Origin: Candidatus Bariatricus faecipullorum
Lineage (GTDB): Bacteria; Bacillota; Clostridia; Lachnospirales; Lachnospiraceae
Assembly (NCBI GenBank): GCA_019118525.1
Contig: DWYV01000020.1
Span: forward strand, 62,001-126,000
DNA: 64,000 nt
Direction of reading: 5' to 3'
How positions within the stretch are numbered: position 1 is the first letter of the stretch; the number at the start of each line of letters is the position of its first letter. A model generated the notes under the pieces. The model was given only the letters and a program-made list of their open reading frames with translations. It was not told the DNA's origin and searched no databases. Positions 24,030-33,357 of the stretch are shown one piece after another. A program made the position numbers and the translations under genes.

Positions 24030-25327
24030 GATGAAAGCTCCTTTACAATACCGGCGTCCTTCAGTTTCTGCAAAGACATCAGAATTCCAAGTTTCGCGTG
24101 AGTCCAGGTCAGTCCGCCCTGGAAGTATACCGCATAGGGCGCCTTCAGCGGCCCGTCGGCGGAAAGCTCTATGGAAGAGCCCTGCACGAAAGCGCCGGCG
24201 GCCATGATAACGTCGCTGTCATATCCCGGCATGGCCCACGGTTCCGGCACCACATAGCTGTCCACCGGCGCCGCCGCCTGAATCCCCTGGCAAAAGGCCT
24301 TCAGTCCTTCCGGCGTTCCCAGTTCCACTGCCTGTATGATGTCATGTCGTTCTTCCCGGCTTCCGGGGATGACGGAAAAGCCCAGCTTTTCGTAAAGAGC
24401 CGAGGCAAAAATGGCTCCCTTTAAAGCGCCCGCCACTACCTGAGGCGCCAGAAACAGCCCCTGGTAGAAGGACTGCATCACGCCCAGCGAAGCGCCTACC
24501 TCTTTTCCCAGTCCGGGAGAAGTGAGCCGGTACGCACACTGCTCAATCAGCTCCTTTTTTCCCGCTATATAGCCGCCCAGGGGAGCCAGGCCGCCTCCCG
24601 GGTTTTTAATCAGGGAGCCCACCGTCATGTCCGCCCCCACGTCAGAAGGCTCCAGTTCTTCCACAAATTCCCCGTAGCAGTTGTCCACCATGCAGGGAAG
24701 GTCCGGCCGCAGTTCCTTGATAAACCGGATGGCCCGGCCGATTTCTGCCACAGAGAGGCTGGGTCTGGTCTGGTATCCCTTGGAGCGCTGGATGGCCACC
24801 AGTTTTGTCTCCGGCCGGATGGCCTTTCGGATTCCTTCCAGGTCAAAGCTTCCGTCCGGCAGAAGGTCCACCTGTCGGTAGGTGATGCCGTACTCCGCCA
24901 GAGAACCGCTGGCGCTGCGGATTCCGATAACCTCTTCCAGCGTGTCATAAGGTTTTCCGGATACCGACAAAAGCTCGTCTCCCGGCCGCAGGTTCGCCGC
25001 CAGGGCGATAGCCAGGGCATGGGTGCCGCAGGTAATCTGGGGACGCACCAGCGCGTCCTCCGTATGAAACACGCCGGCATAGACCTTTTCCAGTGTATCC
25101 CGGCCGTAGTCGTTATACCCGTATCCGGTGGCATACTGAAAGCATTCAGTATTTACCCGCGCCTCCTGCATGGCGTGAATTACTTTTAACTGGTTTTTCT
25201 CCGCCATGGCGTCGGCCAGAAGGAAGCGCTCCTTCAGCTCTTCTTCCGCTTTCTGTCCGAAGAAGTACACCTCCGGCGAAATTCCAAACTGCCGGTACTG
25301 TTCCGGCATTTCCTTTTGCTGTTCCAT
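24026..25327 (-). CDS. Methionine gamma-lyase family PLP protein (aluminium-resistance/YnbB type)
   Basis: 433 residues. It has an aminotransferase-like PLP fold: GTHALAIALAANLRPGDELL, CMVDNCYGEF with the PLP-contacting Asp, and GSLIKNPGGGLAPLGGYIAG with the Schiff-base Lys. The family is annotated as methionine gamma-lyase or aluminium-resistance protein but its reaction has not been settled. In Bacillus (ynbB) it also lies near miaA/hfq. Only 2 nt separate it from miaA. Confidence 0.87.
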   Translation of the reverse strand: MEQQKEMPEQYRQFGISPEVYFFGQKAEEELKERFLLADAMAEKNQLKVIHAMQEARVNTECFQYATGYGYNDYGRDTLEKVYAGVFHTEDALVRPQITCGTHALAIALAANLRPGDELLSVSGKPYDTLEEVIGIRSASGSLAEYGITYRQVDLLPDGSFDLEGIRKAIRPETKLVAIQRSKGYQTRPSLSVAEIGRAIRFIKELRPDLPCMVDNCYGEFVEELEPSDVGADMTVGSLIKNPGGGLAPLGGYIAGKKELIEQCAYRLTSPGLGKEVGASLGVMQSFYQGLFLAPQVVAGALKGAIFASALYEKLGFSVIPGSREERHDIIQAVELGTPEGLKAFCQGIQAAAPVDSYVVPEPWAMPGYDSDVIMAAGAFVQGSSIELSADGPLKAPYAVYFQGGLTWTHAKLGILMSLQKLKDAGIVKELSS

Positions 25328-25329
25328 TT

Positions 25330-26304
25330 TTACCGTGTCTCCTTATTCTTCATCTCTATGATTCCCTTTTCTCTCAGGCATTCCAGCACCGCCGCCAGTT
25401 CCGCCTCTTCGTCATAGTTATAATCGGGCCGGAAAATCCAGATAACGTCTTCCTCCCGCTTAAACCAGGTAAGCTGTCTTTTGGCGAAATGTCTGGTATC
25501 CCGCTTCAGGATGCGGACAGCCTCCTCCAGGGTACACTCGCCGTCCAGATACGCCAGCAGTTCCTTGTATCCCAGGCCCTGCATGGAGACCATATCCCGG
25601 CTTAACCCCCGGTCTTTCAGTCTTTTTACTTCCTCCAGAAGTCCCTGCTCCATCATCTGGTCCACCCGCCGGTCAATCCGCTCATACAGATGGCTCCGTT
25701 CGTCATTCAGCACAAAATAGGCAAACTGATAGGGCGAGGCTTTCTTTCGCTCTTCTTCATTGTGGAGCGATATCGGCTTCCCGTTCAGCCGGTAATATTC
25801 CAGTGCCCGGACGACCCGTTTTACATTATGGGGGTGAATGGCTTTTGCCGAAGCTGCGTCCACCTTCGCAAGTTCTTCATGGAGCGCCTCCGGCCCCTGT
25901 TCCTTCGCCAGGTTTTCCAGTTCCTTCCGTATCCGGGGGGCTGACGGTTCTTCCGTAAAATCCGTGTCATACACCAGCGCCCGAATATAAAACCCGGTTC
26001 CTCCGGTGACAATGGGGATATGGCCGTTTTCCCAGATACGCTCCATGGCCTCCCTGGCCAGTTTCTGAAAAGCGGCCACATGAAAGGGTTCCTCCGGTTC
26101 CAGACAGTCTATCAGGTAATGGGGGATGCCCTCCTGCTCTTCGGGCCTGATTTTGGCAGACCCGATATCCATATGCCGGTAGACCTGCATGGAATCCGCG
26201 GAGACGATTTCTCCGCCCACCGCATGAGCCAGCCGGATGGAGAGACTGGTTTTCCCGACCGCCGTAGGACCGGCCAGAATAATAAGAGGCTTCTTTTCGT
26301 TCAT
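25330..26304 (-). CDS. miaA: tRNA dimethylallyltransferase
   Basis: 324 residues. It adds the isopentenyl group to A37 of tRNAs reading UNN codons. The P-loop GPTAVGKTSLSIRLA is at the N-terminus; DSMQVYRHMDIGSAK, HYLIDCLEP and GGTGFYIRAL follow, with FAKRQLTWF near the end. MiaB, which acts on the product, is encoded separately at 31654. Located 14 nt after mutL. Confidence 0.97.
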   Translation of the reverse strand: MNEKKPLIILAGPTAVGKTSLSIRLAHAVGGEIVSADSMQVYRHMDIGSAKIRPEEQEGIPHYLIDCLEPEEPFHVAAFQKLAREAMERIWENGHIPIVTGGTGFYIRALVYDTDFTEEPSAPRIRKELENLAKEQGPEALHEELAKVDAASAKAIHPHNVKRVVRALEYYRLNGKPISLHNEEERKKASPYQFAYFVLNDERSHLYERIDRRVDQMMEQGLLEEVKRLKDRGLSRDMVSMQGLGYKELLAYLDGECTLEEAVRILKRDTRHFAKRQLTWFKREEDVIWIFRPDYNYDEEAELAAVLECLREKGIIEMKNKETR

Positions 26305-26318
26305 CTCCCCGTTCCTCC

Positions 26319-28376
26319 TTATACAATCCGTTTAAACTTCTTTTCCAGCTCCCGCTTTGTCATGGAAATAATGGTCGGCCTTCCATGGGGACAGTGGTAG
26401 GGATTTTCCAGAGTCAGAAGTTCTCCTATCAGGGCGTCCACCTCGGCCGCCGACAGACGGCTGTTCCCCTTCACCGCCGCTTTGCAGGACATGGAAGCAA
26501 TCTTCTCATCTATCAGGGAAGGTTCCACAGCTGCGGAAATACCGTCCGCCAGGGAGTCCAGCATTTCCAGCAGCAGTTCTTTCTTTGCAATGCCGAACAG
26601 ATTGTCCGGCACCGCCCGGACCGCGTACTCGTTGCCGCCGAACGGTTCTATCTCAAATCCGATGGAAGCGAAACGTTCCCGGTTCTCTTTCAGGACCTGC
26701 GCCTCCTGCATGGTCAGCGTCAGAATGATGGGCGGACTCAGATACTGGGACGTATATTCCCTGTTCTTCATGCTTTTCAGCGTCCGCTCATAAAGGACCC
26801 GCTCGTGGGCCGCATGCTGATCGATAATATAAAGACAGTCCTGATATTCCACCAGCCAGTAAGTTTCAAATACCTGACCTATCAGTGTATAATCCTGACG
26901 CACTTCTTTTTTCAGTATATTCTCTTCAAAGAGGTCCAGTTGTCTGGTTTGTGGAGAACTCTGTGGACAATGTGGAATACTTTCCTCTTTTTCCACCGGT
27001 TTCTCTCTGTTTTCCGGTTTTAAAAATAGAGCATGCTCTTCTTTTTGCAGAGTGCGCTCTGTTTTTATTTCTTCATTCAGAGAGTGTGCTCTGTTTTTTG
27101 CCGCGTACTGCGCCGCTTCCCGGATACGGTCTCTCTGTTCGGTTTCCCGGAAAATCTGATTTTTTTCCGTTACCTCCGCGCGGGAATGCTGCTGATGATA
27201 TGCCTGCACCCGTTCCCGCATTTTATCCATAAAATAATCCAGATTCTGTTCCGGTTTTTTCCCAGGCTCTTCCGCCTGCTCTTCCTTCCCCGGCGTTTTC
27301 TCCGTCTTCTCTGTCTTCTCCTCCCTTGCCGGTTCTTCCGCAAAGGTTCGGGCTGCCTCCCGGTCCAGGGTGACTTCCTGAATCAGTTCCTTCTCCTGCA
27401 GGCCCTCCCGGATTCCCTGATAAAGGATATCGTAGATTTCCTGCTGATTCCCGAAGCGCACTTCCATCTTGGCCGGATGTACGTTCACATCCGTCTTTTC
27501 CTGGTCCAGAAGAATATGGAAGGCCACAAAGGGATACTTGTGCTGCATCGTATAGTCACGGTAAGCATCCTCAATGGCCCTGGCAACAATCTGATTTTTT
27601 ACATAACGTCCATTGACAAAATAATTCTCAAAATTCCGGTTTCCCCGCGAGATAACCGGTTTGCCCAGATATCCTTCCAGGCGCACGCCCCGCTTCTCCC
27701 TGGAAAGGGGGAGCAGGTTTCCGGCGATATCCCTTCCGTATATCTGATAGATAACGTCTTTCAGTTTCCCGTTTCCGGAAGTAAAAAGCTTCTGCTGTCT
27801 GTGGCTGATAAACTGAAAGGAGATTTCCGGGTGGGACAGCATCAGCCGCATCATCAGGTCATTTACATGGGAAGCCTCTGTCATGGCCGTCTTCAGGAAT
27901 TTCCTCCGGGCAGGGGTATTATAAAAAAGCTGCCGTACCAGAAAGGTGGTTCCCTCCCTTGCGCCGGTGTCCTCTATTCCCAGCTCTTTTCCGCCCTCAA
28001 TCAGGTAGCGGGTGCCGGTTTCTTCTTCCCGGGTGCGGGTAATCATTTCCACCTTCGCCACGGCGGAGATACTGGACAGCGCCTCTCCCCGAAATCCCAG
28101 CGTGGAAATCGTATTCAGGTCTTCTATCTTCCGTATCTTGCTGGTGGAATGGCGCAGAAAGGCCGTCCGCACTTCCTCCCGGGGAATCCCGCAGCCGTTG
28201 TCCGCCACCCGTATCAGGGCTATTCCACCATCCTCAATCTCCACCGTCACGGCAGTGGCGCCGGAGTCGATGGCGTTTTCCACCAGTTCCTTTACGACAG
28301 AAGCAGGACGTTCCACCACTTCTCCTGCGGCAATCTTGTCTATGGTTACCTCGTCCAGCAGTTCGATATGGGGCAT
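26319..28376 (-). CDS. mutL: DNA mismatch repair protein MutL
   Basis: 685 residues. The GHKL ATPase motifs are ELVENAIDSGAT, DNGCGI and GFRGEALSSI. After a charged low-complexity linker (about 330-460), the C-terminal endonuclease domain has DQHAAHERVLYE, the metal-binding DQHAxxE motif of MutL proteins that nick DNA, plus SCKAAVKGN and CPHGRP. It is thus the nicking type found in bacteria lacking MutH. Located 14 nt after mutS. Confidence 0.97.
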   Translation of the reverse strand: MPHIELLDEVTIDKIAAGEVVERPASVVKELVENAIDSGATAVTVEIEDGGIALIRVADNGCGIPREEVRTAFLRHSTSKIRKIEDLNTISTLGFRGEALSSISAVAKVEMITRTREEETGTRYLIEGGKELGIEDTGAREGTTFLVRQLFYNTPARRKFLKTAMTEASHVNDLMMRLMLSHPEISFQFISHRQQKLFTSGNGKLKDVIYQIYGRDIAGNLLPLSREKRGVRLEGYLGKPVISRGNRNFENYFVNGRYVKNQIVARAIEDAYRDYTMQHKYPFVAFHILLDQEKTDVNVHPAKMEVRFGNQQEIYDILYQGIREGLQEKELIQEVTLDREAARTFAEEPAREEKTEKTEKTPGKEEQAEEPGKKPEQNLDYFMDKMRERVQAYHQQHSRAEVTEKNQIFRETEQRDRIREAAQYAAKNRAHSLNEEIKTERTLQKEEHALFLKPENREKPVEKEESIPHCPQSSPQTRQLDLFEENILKKEVRQDYTLIGQVFETYWLVEYQDCLYIIDQHAAHERVLYERTLKSMKNREYTSQYLSPPIILTLTMQEAQVLKENRERFASIGFEIEPFGGNEYAVRAVPDNLFGIAKKELLLEMLDSLADGISAAVEPSLIDEKIASMSCKAAVKGNSRLSAAEVDALIGELLTLENPYHCPHGRPTIISMTKRELEKKFKRIV

Positions 28377-28390
28377 CTTCCTCTCCTTTC

Positions 28391-31039
28391 CTACCAGCGG
28401 TTTTTCAGCTTGTTCTGCAGCTGGTACAGTTTATTCATGGCGTCCATGGGCGTCATGTGGCTGATATCCAGTTCCTTCAGTTCCTTCAGCACGTCGTCGT
28501 CTTTTACCGTGTCAAACAGGGAGAACTGCGCCAGGTCTACCTCATCCAGACGTTTCTGGCTTTTCTTCTTCGTCTGGGCGCCCTGAACGGCAATGTCCTT
28601 AATCCGTGTCGTAATATCCGCTTCGGTCAGTTCTTCCACGATTTCCTTCGCCCGGGCGATGACGGAATCCGGAACCCCTGCCAGCCTGGCCACCTGAATT
28701 CCATAACTTTTATCTGCGCCGCCTTTTACGATTTTCCGCAGGAATACAATGTCGTCTCCTTTTTCTTTGACGGCGATACAGTAATTGTTTACGTTGTCAA
28801 TCTTGCCTTCCAGTTCTGTCAGCTCATGGTAATGGGTGGCGAACAGGGTTTTCGCCCCCAGCAGACGGCTGTTGCTGATATGTTCTACCACGGCCCAGGC
28901 AATGGCCAGTCCGTCAAAGGTACTGGTTCCCCGTCCGATTTCATCCAGAATCAGAAGACTTCTGCTGGTGGCATTGTGCAGAATATTAGCCACCTCGTTC
29001 ATCTCTACCATAAAGGTACTCTGTCCGGAGGCCAGGTCGTCGGAAGCTCCCACCCTGGTAAATATCCGGTCTACCAGTCCGATGTTTGCCGAAGAAGCCG
29101 GCACAAAAGAGCCAGTCTGGGCCATCAGCACAATCAGTGCGGTCTGGCGCATGTAAGTAGATTTTCCCGCCATATTGGGGCCGGTAATAATGGATATCCG
29201 GTTCTTTTTATCGTCCAGATAGGTATCGTTGGCAATAAACATGTCGCCCGGAATCATTTTTTCCACTACCGGATGCCGTCCGTCCCGGATATCTATCACG
29301 CCTTTTTCATTGATTTTCGGCCTCACATACCGGTTTCTCTCTGCCACCGCCGCCAGCGACGCCAGCACATCCAGCTCCGCCACGGCTTTTGCCGTCTCCT
29401 GGATTCTGCCGATTTCGCCGGCCACCCTGTTCCGCATCTCGCAGTACAGCTCATACTCCAGGGAACAGAGCCGGTCCTCGGCGCCCAGAATCGTATCTTC
29501 CAGTTCCTTCAGCTCCGGTATGATATAACGCTCCGCATTGGTCAGCGTCTGTTTTCTCGTATAATAATCCGGTACCATGTTCTTGAAAGAATTGGTAACT
29601 TCCAGATAGTAGCCGAATACTTTGTTGTACCGGATACGCAGGTTCTTAATCCCTGTCTTCTCCCGTTCCCGGGCCTCCAGGTCGGCCAGCCAGGTCTTTC
29701 CCTCGGACTTGGCCTTTCTGAGACGGTCCACCTCTTCGTTATAGCCTTCCCGGATGATTCCGCCTTCCTTCATGGCCAGCGGAGGGTCGTCAATAATGGC
29801 CTCCTTTACCAGGCTGCACAAATCTTCCAGGGGGTCCATCCGCTCTGTTATCTCCTGCAGAAGCGGAGCATGGAAATCCTGAAGCAGACAGCGGATGGAA
29901 GGCAGCATGGCAAGAGAACTCTGAAACGCCACAAAATCCCTGGGATTCACGGACTGATAGGAAATTTTTCCCACCAGGCGTTCCAGGTCGTATACAGGAT
30001 TCAGGTATTCCCGGATTTCCTCCCGGCTGATGGCATTGTCTTTCAGTTCCTCCACTGCATCCAGCCTGCGGATAATCTCATTTTTTTCAATCAGGGGCTG
30101 CTCCACAGATTTTCGCAGGGTCCGGGCGCCCATGGCTGTTTTTGTCTTATCCAGCACCCACAGAAGGGAGCCTTTCTTCTGTTTTTCCCGTAAGGTCTCG
30201 CACAGCTCCAGATTCCGTCTGGTGGAGCTGTCCAGTACCATATATTTTCCCGTGGTATAGCAGGTGATTTTCCGGATGTGCTCCAGGGACGTCTTCTGGG
30301 TCTCCTCCAGAAATTTCATCAGGGCCCCTGCCGCAATCACGCCGCAGTCATAGTCCGCCAGGCCCAGGCCGTCCAGTGTCCCCACATGGAAATGGTCCAG
30401 CAGGGTCCTCCGGCTGAGCTCGTCGTCAAAATACCAGGCGTCCAGGGCCGAGATGGCGATGCCGAGCCGGTCCCGCAAATCATCCAGGTTCATGCCGCTC
30501 ATATAGAACGGCTCATTGCAGATAATCTCAGAAGGCATAAATTTATGTATCTCATCCCGCAGTCGGTCCGAGTCGTCCAGCTCCGTCACCATGTATTCCC
30601 CGGTGGTCACGTCCGTTACCGAAAGGCCGTACCGGTCCGCAATGTACACAATACACATCAGATAGTTATTCTGCCCTTCGTCCAGTCCCTGGGTATCCAG
30701 GTTGGTGCCGGGAGTTACGATTCTCACAACCTCCCGCTTCACCAGTCCCTTTGCCGTCTTCGGGTCTTCCACCTGCTCGCAGATGGCCACCTTGTATCCC
30801 TTTGACACAAGACGGTTCAGATAGGAATCCACCGCGTGATAGGGAATCCCGCACATAGGGGCCCGCTCCTCCAGGCCGCAGTTCTTTCCCGTCAGCGTCA
30901 GTTCCAGCTCCCGGGAAACCGTCTTTGCATCGTCAAAAAACATTTCGTAAAAATCCCCCAGCCGGTAAAAAAGAATACAGTCGCTGTATTCTTCCTTCGT
31001 CTTTATATACTGCTGCATCATAGGGGTCATTTCCGCCAT
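28391..31039 (-). CDS. mutS: DNA mismatch repair protein MutS
   Basis: 882 residues, full length. The mismatch-binding domain is at the N-terminus (MMQQYIKTKEEY then LFYRLGDFYEMFFDDA with the Phe-x-Glu wedge). The ATPase domain has GPNMAGKSTYMRQ (Walker A), LDEIGRGTSTFDG (Walker B) and a helix-turn-helix end. It binds mispairs and recruits MutL, encoded next. AGAGGAG precedes the ATG. Confidence 0.98.
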   Translation of the reverse strand: MAEMTPMMQQYIKTKEEYSDCILFYRLGDFYEMFFDDAKTVSRELELTLTGKNCGLEERAPMCGIPYHAVDSYLNRLVSKGYKVAICEQVEDPKTAKGLVKREVVRIVTPGTNLDTQGLDEGQNNYLMCIVYIADRYGLSVTDVTTGEYMVTELDDSDRLRDEIHKFMPSEIICNEPFYMSGMNLDDLRDRLGIAISALDAWYFDDELSRRTLLDHFHVGTLDGLGLADYDCGVIAAGALMKFLEETQKTSLEHIRKITCYTTGKYMVLDSSTRRNLELCETLREKQKKGSLLWVLDKTKTAMGARTLRKSVEQPLIEKNEIIRRLDAVEELKDNAISREEIREYLNPVYDLERLVGKISYQSVNPRDFVAFQSSLAMLPSIRCLLQDFHAPLLQEITERMDPLEDLCSLVKEAIIDDPPLAMKEGGIIREGYNEEVDRLRKAKSEGKTWLADLEAREREKTGIKNLRIRYNKVFGYYLEVTNSFKNMVPDYYTRKQTLTNAERYIIPELKELEDTILGAEDRLCSLEYELYCEMRNRVAGEIGRIQETAKAVAELDVLASLAAVAERNRYVRPKINEKGVIDIRDGRHPVVEKMIPGDMFIANDTYLDDKKNRISIITGPNMAGKSTYMRQTALIVLMAQTGSFVPASSANIGLVDRIFTRVGASDDLASGQSTFMVEMNEVANILHNATSRSLLILDEIGRGTSTFDGLAIAWAVVEHISNSRLLGAKTLFATHYHELTELEGKIDNVNNYCIAVKEKGDDIVFLRKIVKGGADKSYGIQVARLAGVPDSVIARAKEIVEELTEADITTRIKDIAVQGAQTKKKSQKRLDEVDLAQFSLFDTVKDDDVLKELKELDISHMTPMDAMNKLYQLQNKLKNRW

Positions 31040-31086
31040 GAATCTGTCTCCTCTTCTTTTGAATTTGTTCTTATCCGTATTCTACA

Positions 31087-31110
31087 AGTATACCATATTT
31101 TCCCGCAAAA
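31087..31110 (-). promoter_or_regulatory. Candidate extended -10 promoter for mutS-mutL-miaA operon
   Basis: The minus strand has TGG followed by TATACT at 31087-31092, an extended -10 box 47 nt upstream of the mutS ATG. No good -35 is seen. A small GAAAAAC-TTCG-type hairpin with T run just upstream could end the preceding gene. Confidence 0.4.
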
Positions 31111-31153
31111 GAAAAACGAAGTTTTTCTCAGCTTCCCCCGCCGTCCGGGATGG

Positions 31154-31597
31154 CTACAGAACAAAAAAGCGGGGCTTTTCCTCCCGAAACAGCGCGTGGG
31201 ACAGAAAGCCGCCCAGAAAGGCCGCGGCCACAACCAGGCCGGAAAAAAGAATGGCAAAAGGCAGGCAGATCTGTCCCCACAGCTGAAAGGGCTGGTCGGA
31301 ATAATCCCAGATTCCCAGATTCAGCCATTTGTTTACAATCAGGCCTGTAATAAATTCCAGCGCCGTCACCAGCACAACGCCACGGCCTGCCTGCACCCAG
31401 AGGGGTTCGCTCCAGTGCATCAGCACTCCCTGAAAGGTGGCAAAGCACAGCACGGCACCTCCCAGCACGAACATACTCCAGTGGGAATATCCCCGGAGCG
31501 CTATCTCCAGAAAATAGTAACATGTGCCGCCCAGCGCCCAGCTAAACGCCCCTTCCCCGATTCTTCTGCTGTATCTTTTTATTCTGTTATTCTCCAT
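31154..31597 (-). CDS. CmpB-family putative ABC-transporter-type membrane protein
   Basis: 147 residues, four predicted membrane helices. RGYSHWSMFVLGG, LEFITGLIVNKWLNLGIWDYS and GQICLPFAILFSG match the PF06541 (CmpB, putative ABC transporter type IV) family. No ATPase is nearby and the name rests on weak evidence in the family itself. It lies behind miaB, but a terminator stands in between. Confidence 0.8.
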   Translation of the reverse strand: MENNRIKRYSRRIGEGAFSWALGGTCYYFLEIALRGYSHWSMFVLGGAVLCFATFQGVLMHWSEPLWVQAGRGVVLVTALEFITGLIVNKWLNLGIWDYSDQPFQLWGQICLPFAILFSGLVVAAAFLGGFLSHALFREEKPRFFVL

Positions 31598-31645
31598 AAA
31601 AAAACGCCCTCACTATCGTCATTTCCTCTTAGTGTGAGCGTTTTC
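31598..31645 (-). terminator. Terminator after miaB
   Basis: On the minus strand AACGCTCACACTA and TAGTGAGGGCGTT form an imperfect 13-bp hairpin followed by a long T run. It lies between the miaB stop and the CmpB-family start, so the latter is probably only partly co-transcribed. Confidence 0.8.
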
Positions 31646-31653
31646 TCTCTTCT

Positions 31654-33114
31654 TTATGCCCCATCCGCCGGCATTCCCATATAATAGAAGCCTTTTGCCT
31701 CTTTCAGATATACCGGAACCAGTGTTCCTATCAGGCTTTTCTCTCCCGGAAAATGTACCAGCAGGTTGTTGCTCATCCGCCCGGTAAGAAGGGACGGGTC
31801 GTGTTCGCTGACACTCTCCACCAGCACTTCCTGCGTGGTTCCTTCGTGTACCGCGCAGACCTGGGAGGCAATCTCCTGAACCTCCTTTAAGAGCCGGTCA
31901 AACCGTTCCTTTGCCACTGCCTCCGGAACCTGGTTCTCCATGGCTGCCGCCGGGGTTCCTGTCCTGGGAGAATAAAGAAACGTAAAAGCACTGTCGTAGC
32001 GCACTTTGCGCACCACATCCAGCGTCTCTTCAAAATCCTCTTCCGTCTCTCCCGGAAATCCCACAATAATATCCGTAGTCAGGGAAATGTCCGGCATGGC
32101 GCGCCGGATTTTTTCTACCAGCTCCAGGTACTGTTCTTTTGTGTAGCGCCGGTTCATCTGTTTCAGTATCCGGCTGCTTCCGGACTGTACCGGCAGATGC
32201 AGGTGACGGCAGATTTTCTTTGATTCGGCCATCACCTCTATCAGCTCATCGGACAGGTCCTTGGGGTGGGAAGTCATGAAACGGATGCGCTTCAGTCCTT
32301 CTATCTGTTCCACCTGGCGAAGCAGTTCTGCAAAGCTCATGGGCTCCTCCAGGTTCTTTCCGTAAGAGTTTACGTTCTGTCCCAGCAGCATGACTTCCAC
32401 CACGCCGTCCGCCACCAGGTTTTTGATTTCCCGGATGATGTCCCGGGGATTTCTGCTGCGTTCCCGTCCCCGCACATAGGGCACAATGCAGTAACTGCAG
32501 AAATTATTGCAGCCGAACATGATATTTACCCCGGATTTAAAGGGATATTTCCGCTCCACAGGCAGGTCTTCCACGATTTTATCTGTGTCCTTCCAGATGT
32601 CCACCACCATCTGTCCCGTCTCAAACCGGCGGTACAGAAGTTCCGCAAACTTAAAAATATTGTGGGTTCCGAAAATCAGATCCACAAACCGGTAGCTTTT
32701 TTTCAGTTTTTCCACCACTTCCGGCTCCTGCATCATACAGCCGCAGAGGGCAATCATCTTGTGTGGATGCTGTTTCTTCATCCGTCCAAGCTGGCCGAGC
32801 CGCCCGTATACTCTGGTATTGGCATTTTCCCGGACCGTGCAGGTATTATAGATAACAAAATCTGCCTCTTCCTCGTTTTCTGCCTCCACATAGCCTGCCT
32901 GCTCCAGAATTCCCGTGAGCTTCTCCGAGTCCCTGGCGTTCATCTGGCATCCGAAGGTAACACAGCAGAAGGACAAGGGGCGTCCCAGCTCCCTGCTTTG
33001 TTTCTCTGCCTCTTTCCTGGCCTGTTCTATAAAATAGTACTGTCTTTCCGGCTCCGTAACCGGTGCTTCCTTATATATCTTACTTTGTTCTGTTTTGTTC
33101 TCCTGATTTGACAT
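31654..33114 (-). CDS. miaB: tRNA-2-methylthio-N6-dimethylallyladenosine synthase
   Basis: 486 residues. Radical SAM methylthiotransferase acting on i6A37 made by MiaA. The N-terminal UPF0004 domain has FGCQMNARDSE and CGCMMQEPEV. The SAM cluster is in CNNFCSYCIVPYVRGRERSR. The C-terminal TRAM domain includes TTQEVLVESVSEHD. A 45-residue charged N-terminal extension precedes the first cluster Cys, common in Clostridia. Confidence 0.96.
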   Translation of the reverse strand: MSNQENKTEQSKIYKEAPVTEPERQYYFIEQARKEAEKQSRELGRPLSFCCVTFGCQMNARDSEKLTGILEQAGYVEAENEEEADFVIYNTCTVRENANTRVYGRLGQLGRMKKQHPHKMIALCGCMMQEPEVVEKLKKSYRFVDLIFGTHNIFKFAELLYRRFETGQMVVDIWKDTDKIVEDLPVERKYPFKSGVNIMFGCNNFCSYCIVPYVRGRERSRNPRDIIREIKNLVADGVVEVMLLGQNVNSYGKNLEEPMSFAELLRQVEQIEGLKRIRFMTSHPKDLSDELIEVMAESKKICRHLHLPVQSGSSRILKQMNRRYTKEQYLELVEKIRRAMPDISLTTDIIVGFPGETEEDFEETLDVVRKVRYDSAFTFLYSPRTGTPAAAMENQVPEAVAKERFDRLLKEVQEIASQVCAVHEGTTQEVLVESVSEHDPSLLTGRMSNNLLVHFPGEKSLIGTLVPVYLKEAKGFYYMGMPADGA

Positions 33115-33177
33115 AAACGTGTCTGTTCTCCTGTCTGTTGTTCACCCGCCGCCTATATAAGACGGGAATCTACCCCA

Positions 33178-33357
33178 TCAGATAAACTGATTGCGCCCCT
33201 CGTCATAGTGATAATCCACCGCCGCCAGACGCTCCTTCAGATTCTCTCTGTCAGCGTCCATATCCTGGCAGAGTTCATCCAGGTCCCGGTAATGGTTGCG
33301 CAGTTTTGTGTTAATAAAACTAAGAAGCATGATGGGGTCTTTGGGCAGCTGTTCCAT
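33178..33357 (-). CDS. DUF4250 small protein
   Basis: 59 residues, beginning MEQLPKDPIMLLSFINTKLR and ending with DEGRNQF. This matches DUF4250, a small helical family common in Lachnospiraceae. AAAAGGAGG lies 7 nt before the ATG. Its first 38 bases overlap the end of the DUF5662 gene in another frame. Function unknown. It is likely translated from the same message as DUF5662 and miaB. Confidence 0.85.
   Translation of the reverse strand: MEQLPKDPIMLLSFINTKLRNHYRDLDELCQDMDADRENLKERLAAVDYHYDEGRNQFI

Noticed and set aside
28457-30193. 578-residue open frame on the plus strand
   Set aside because: Shadow of mutS, whose motifs are complete.
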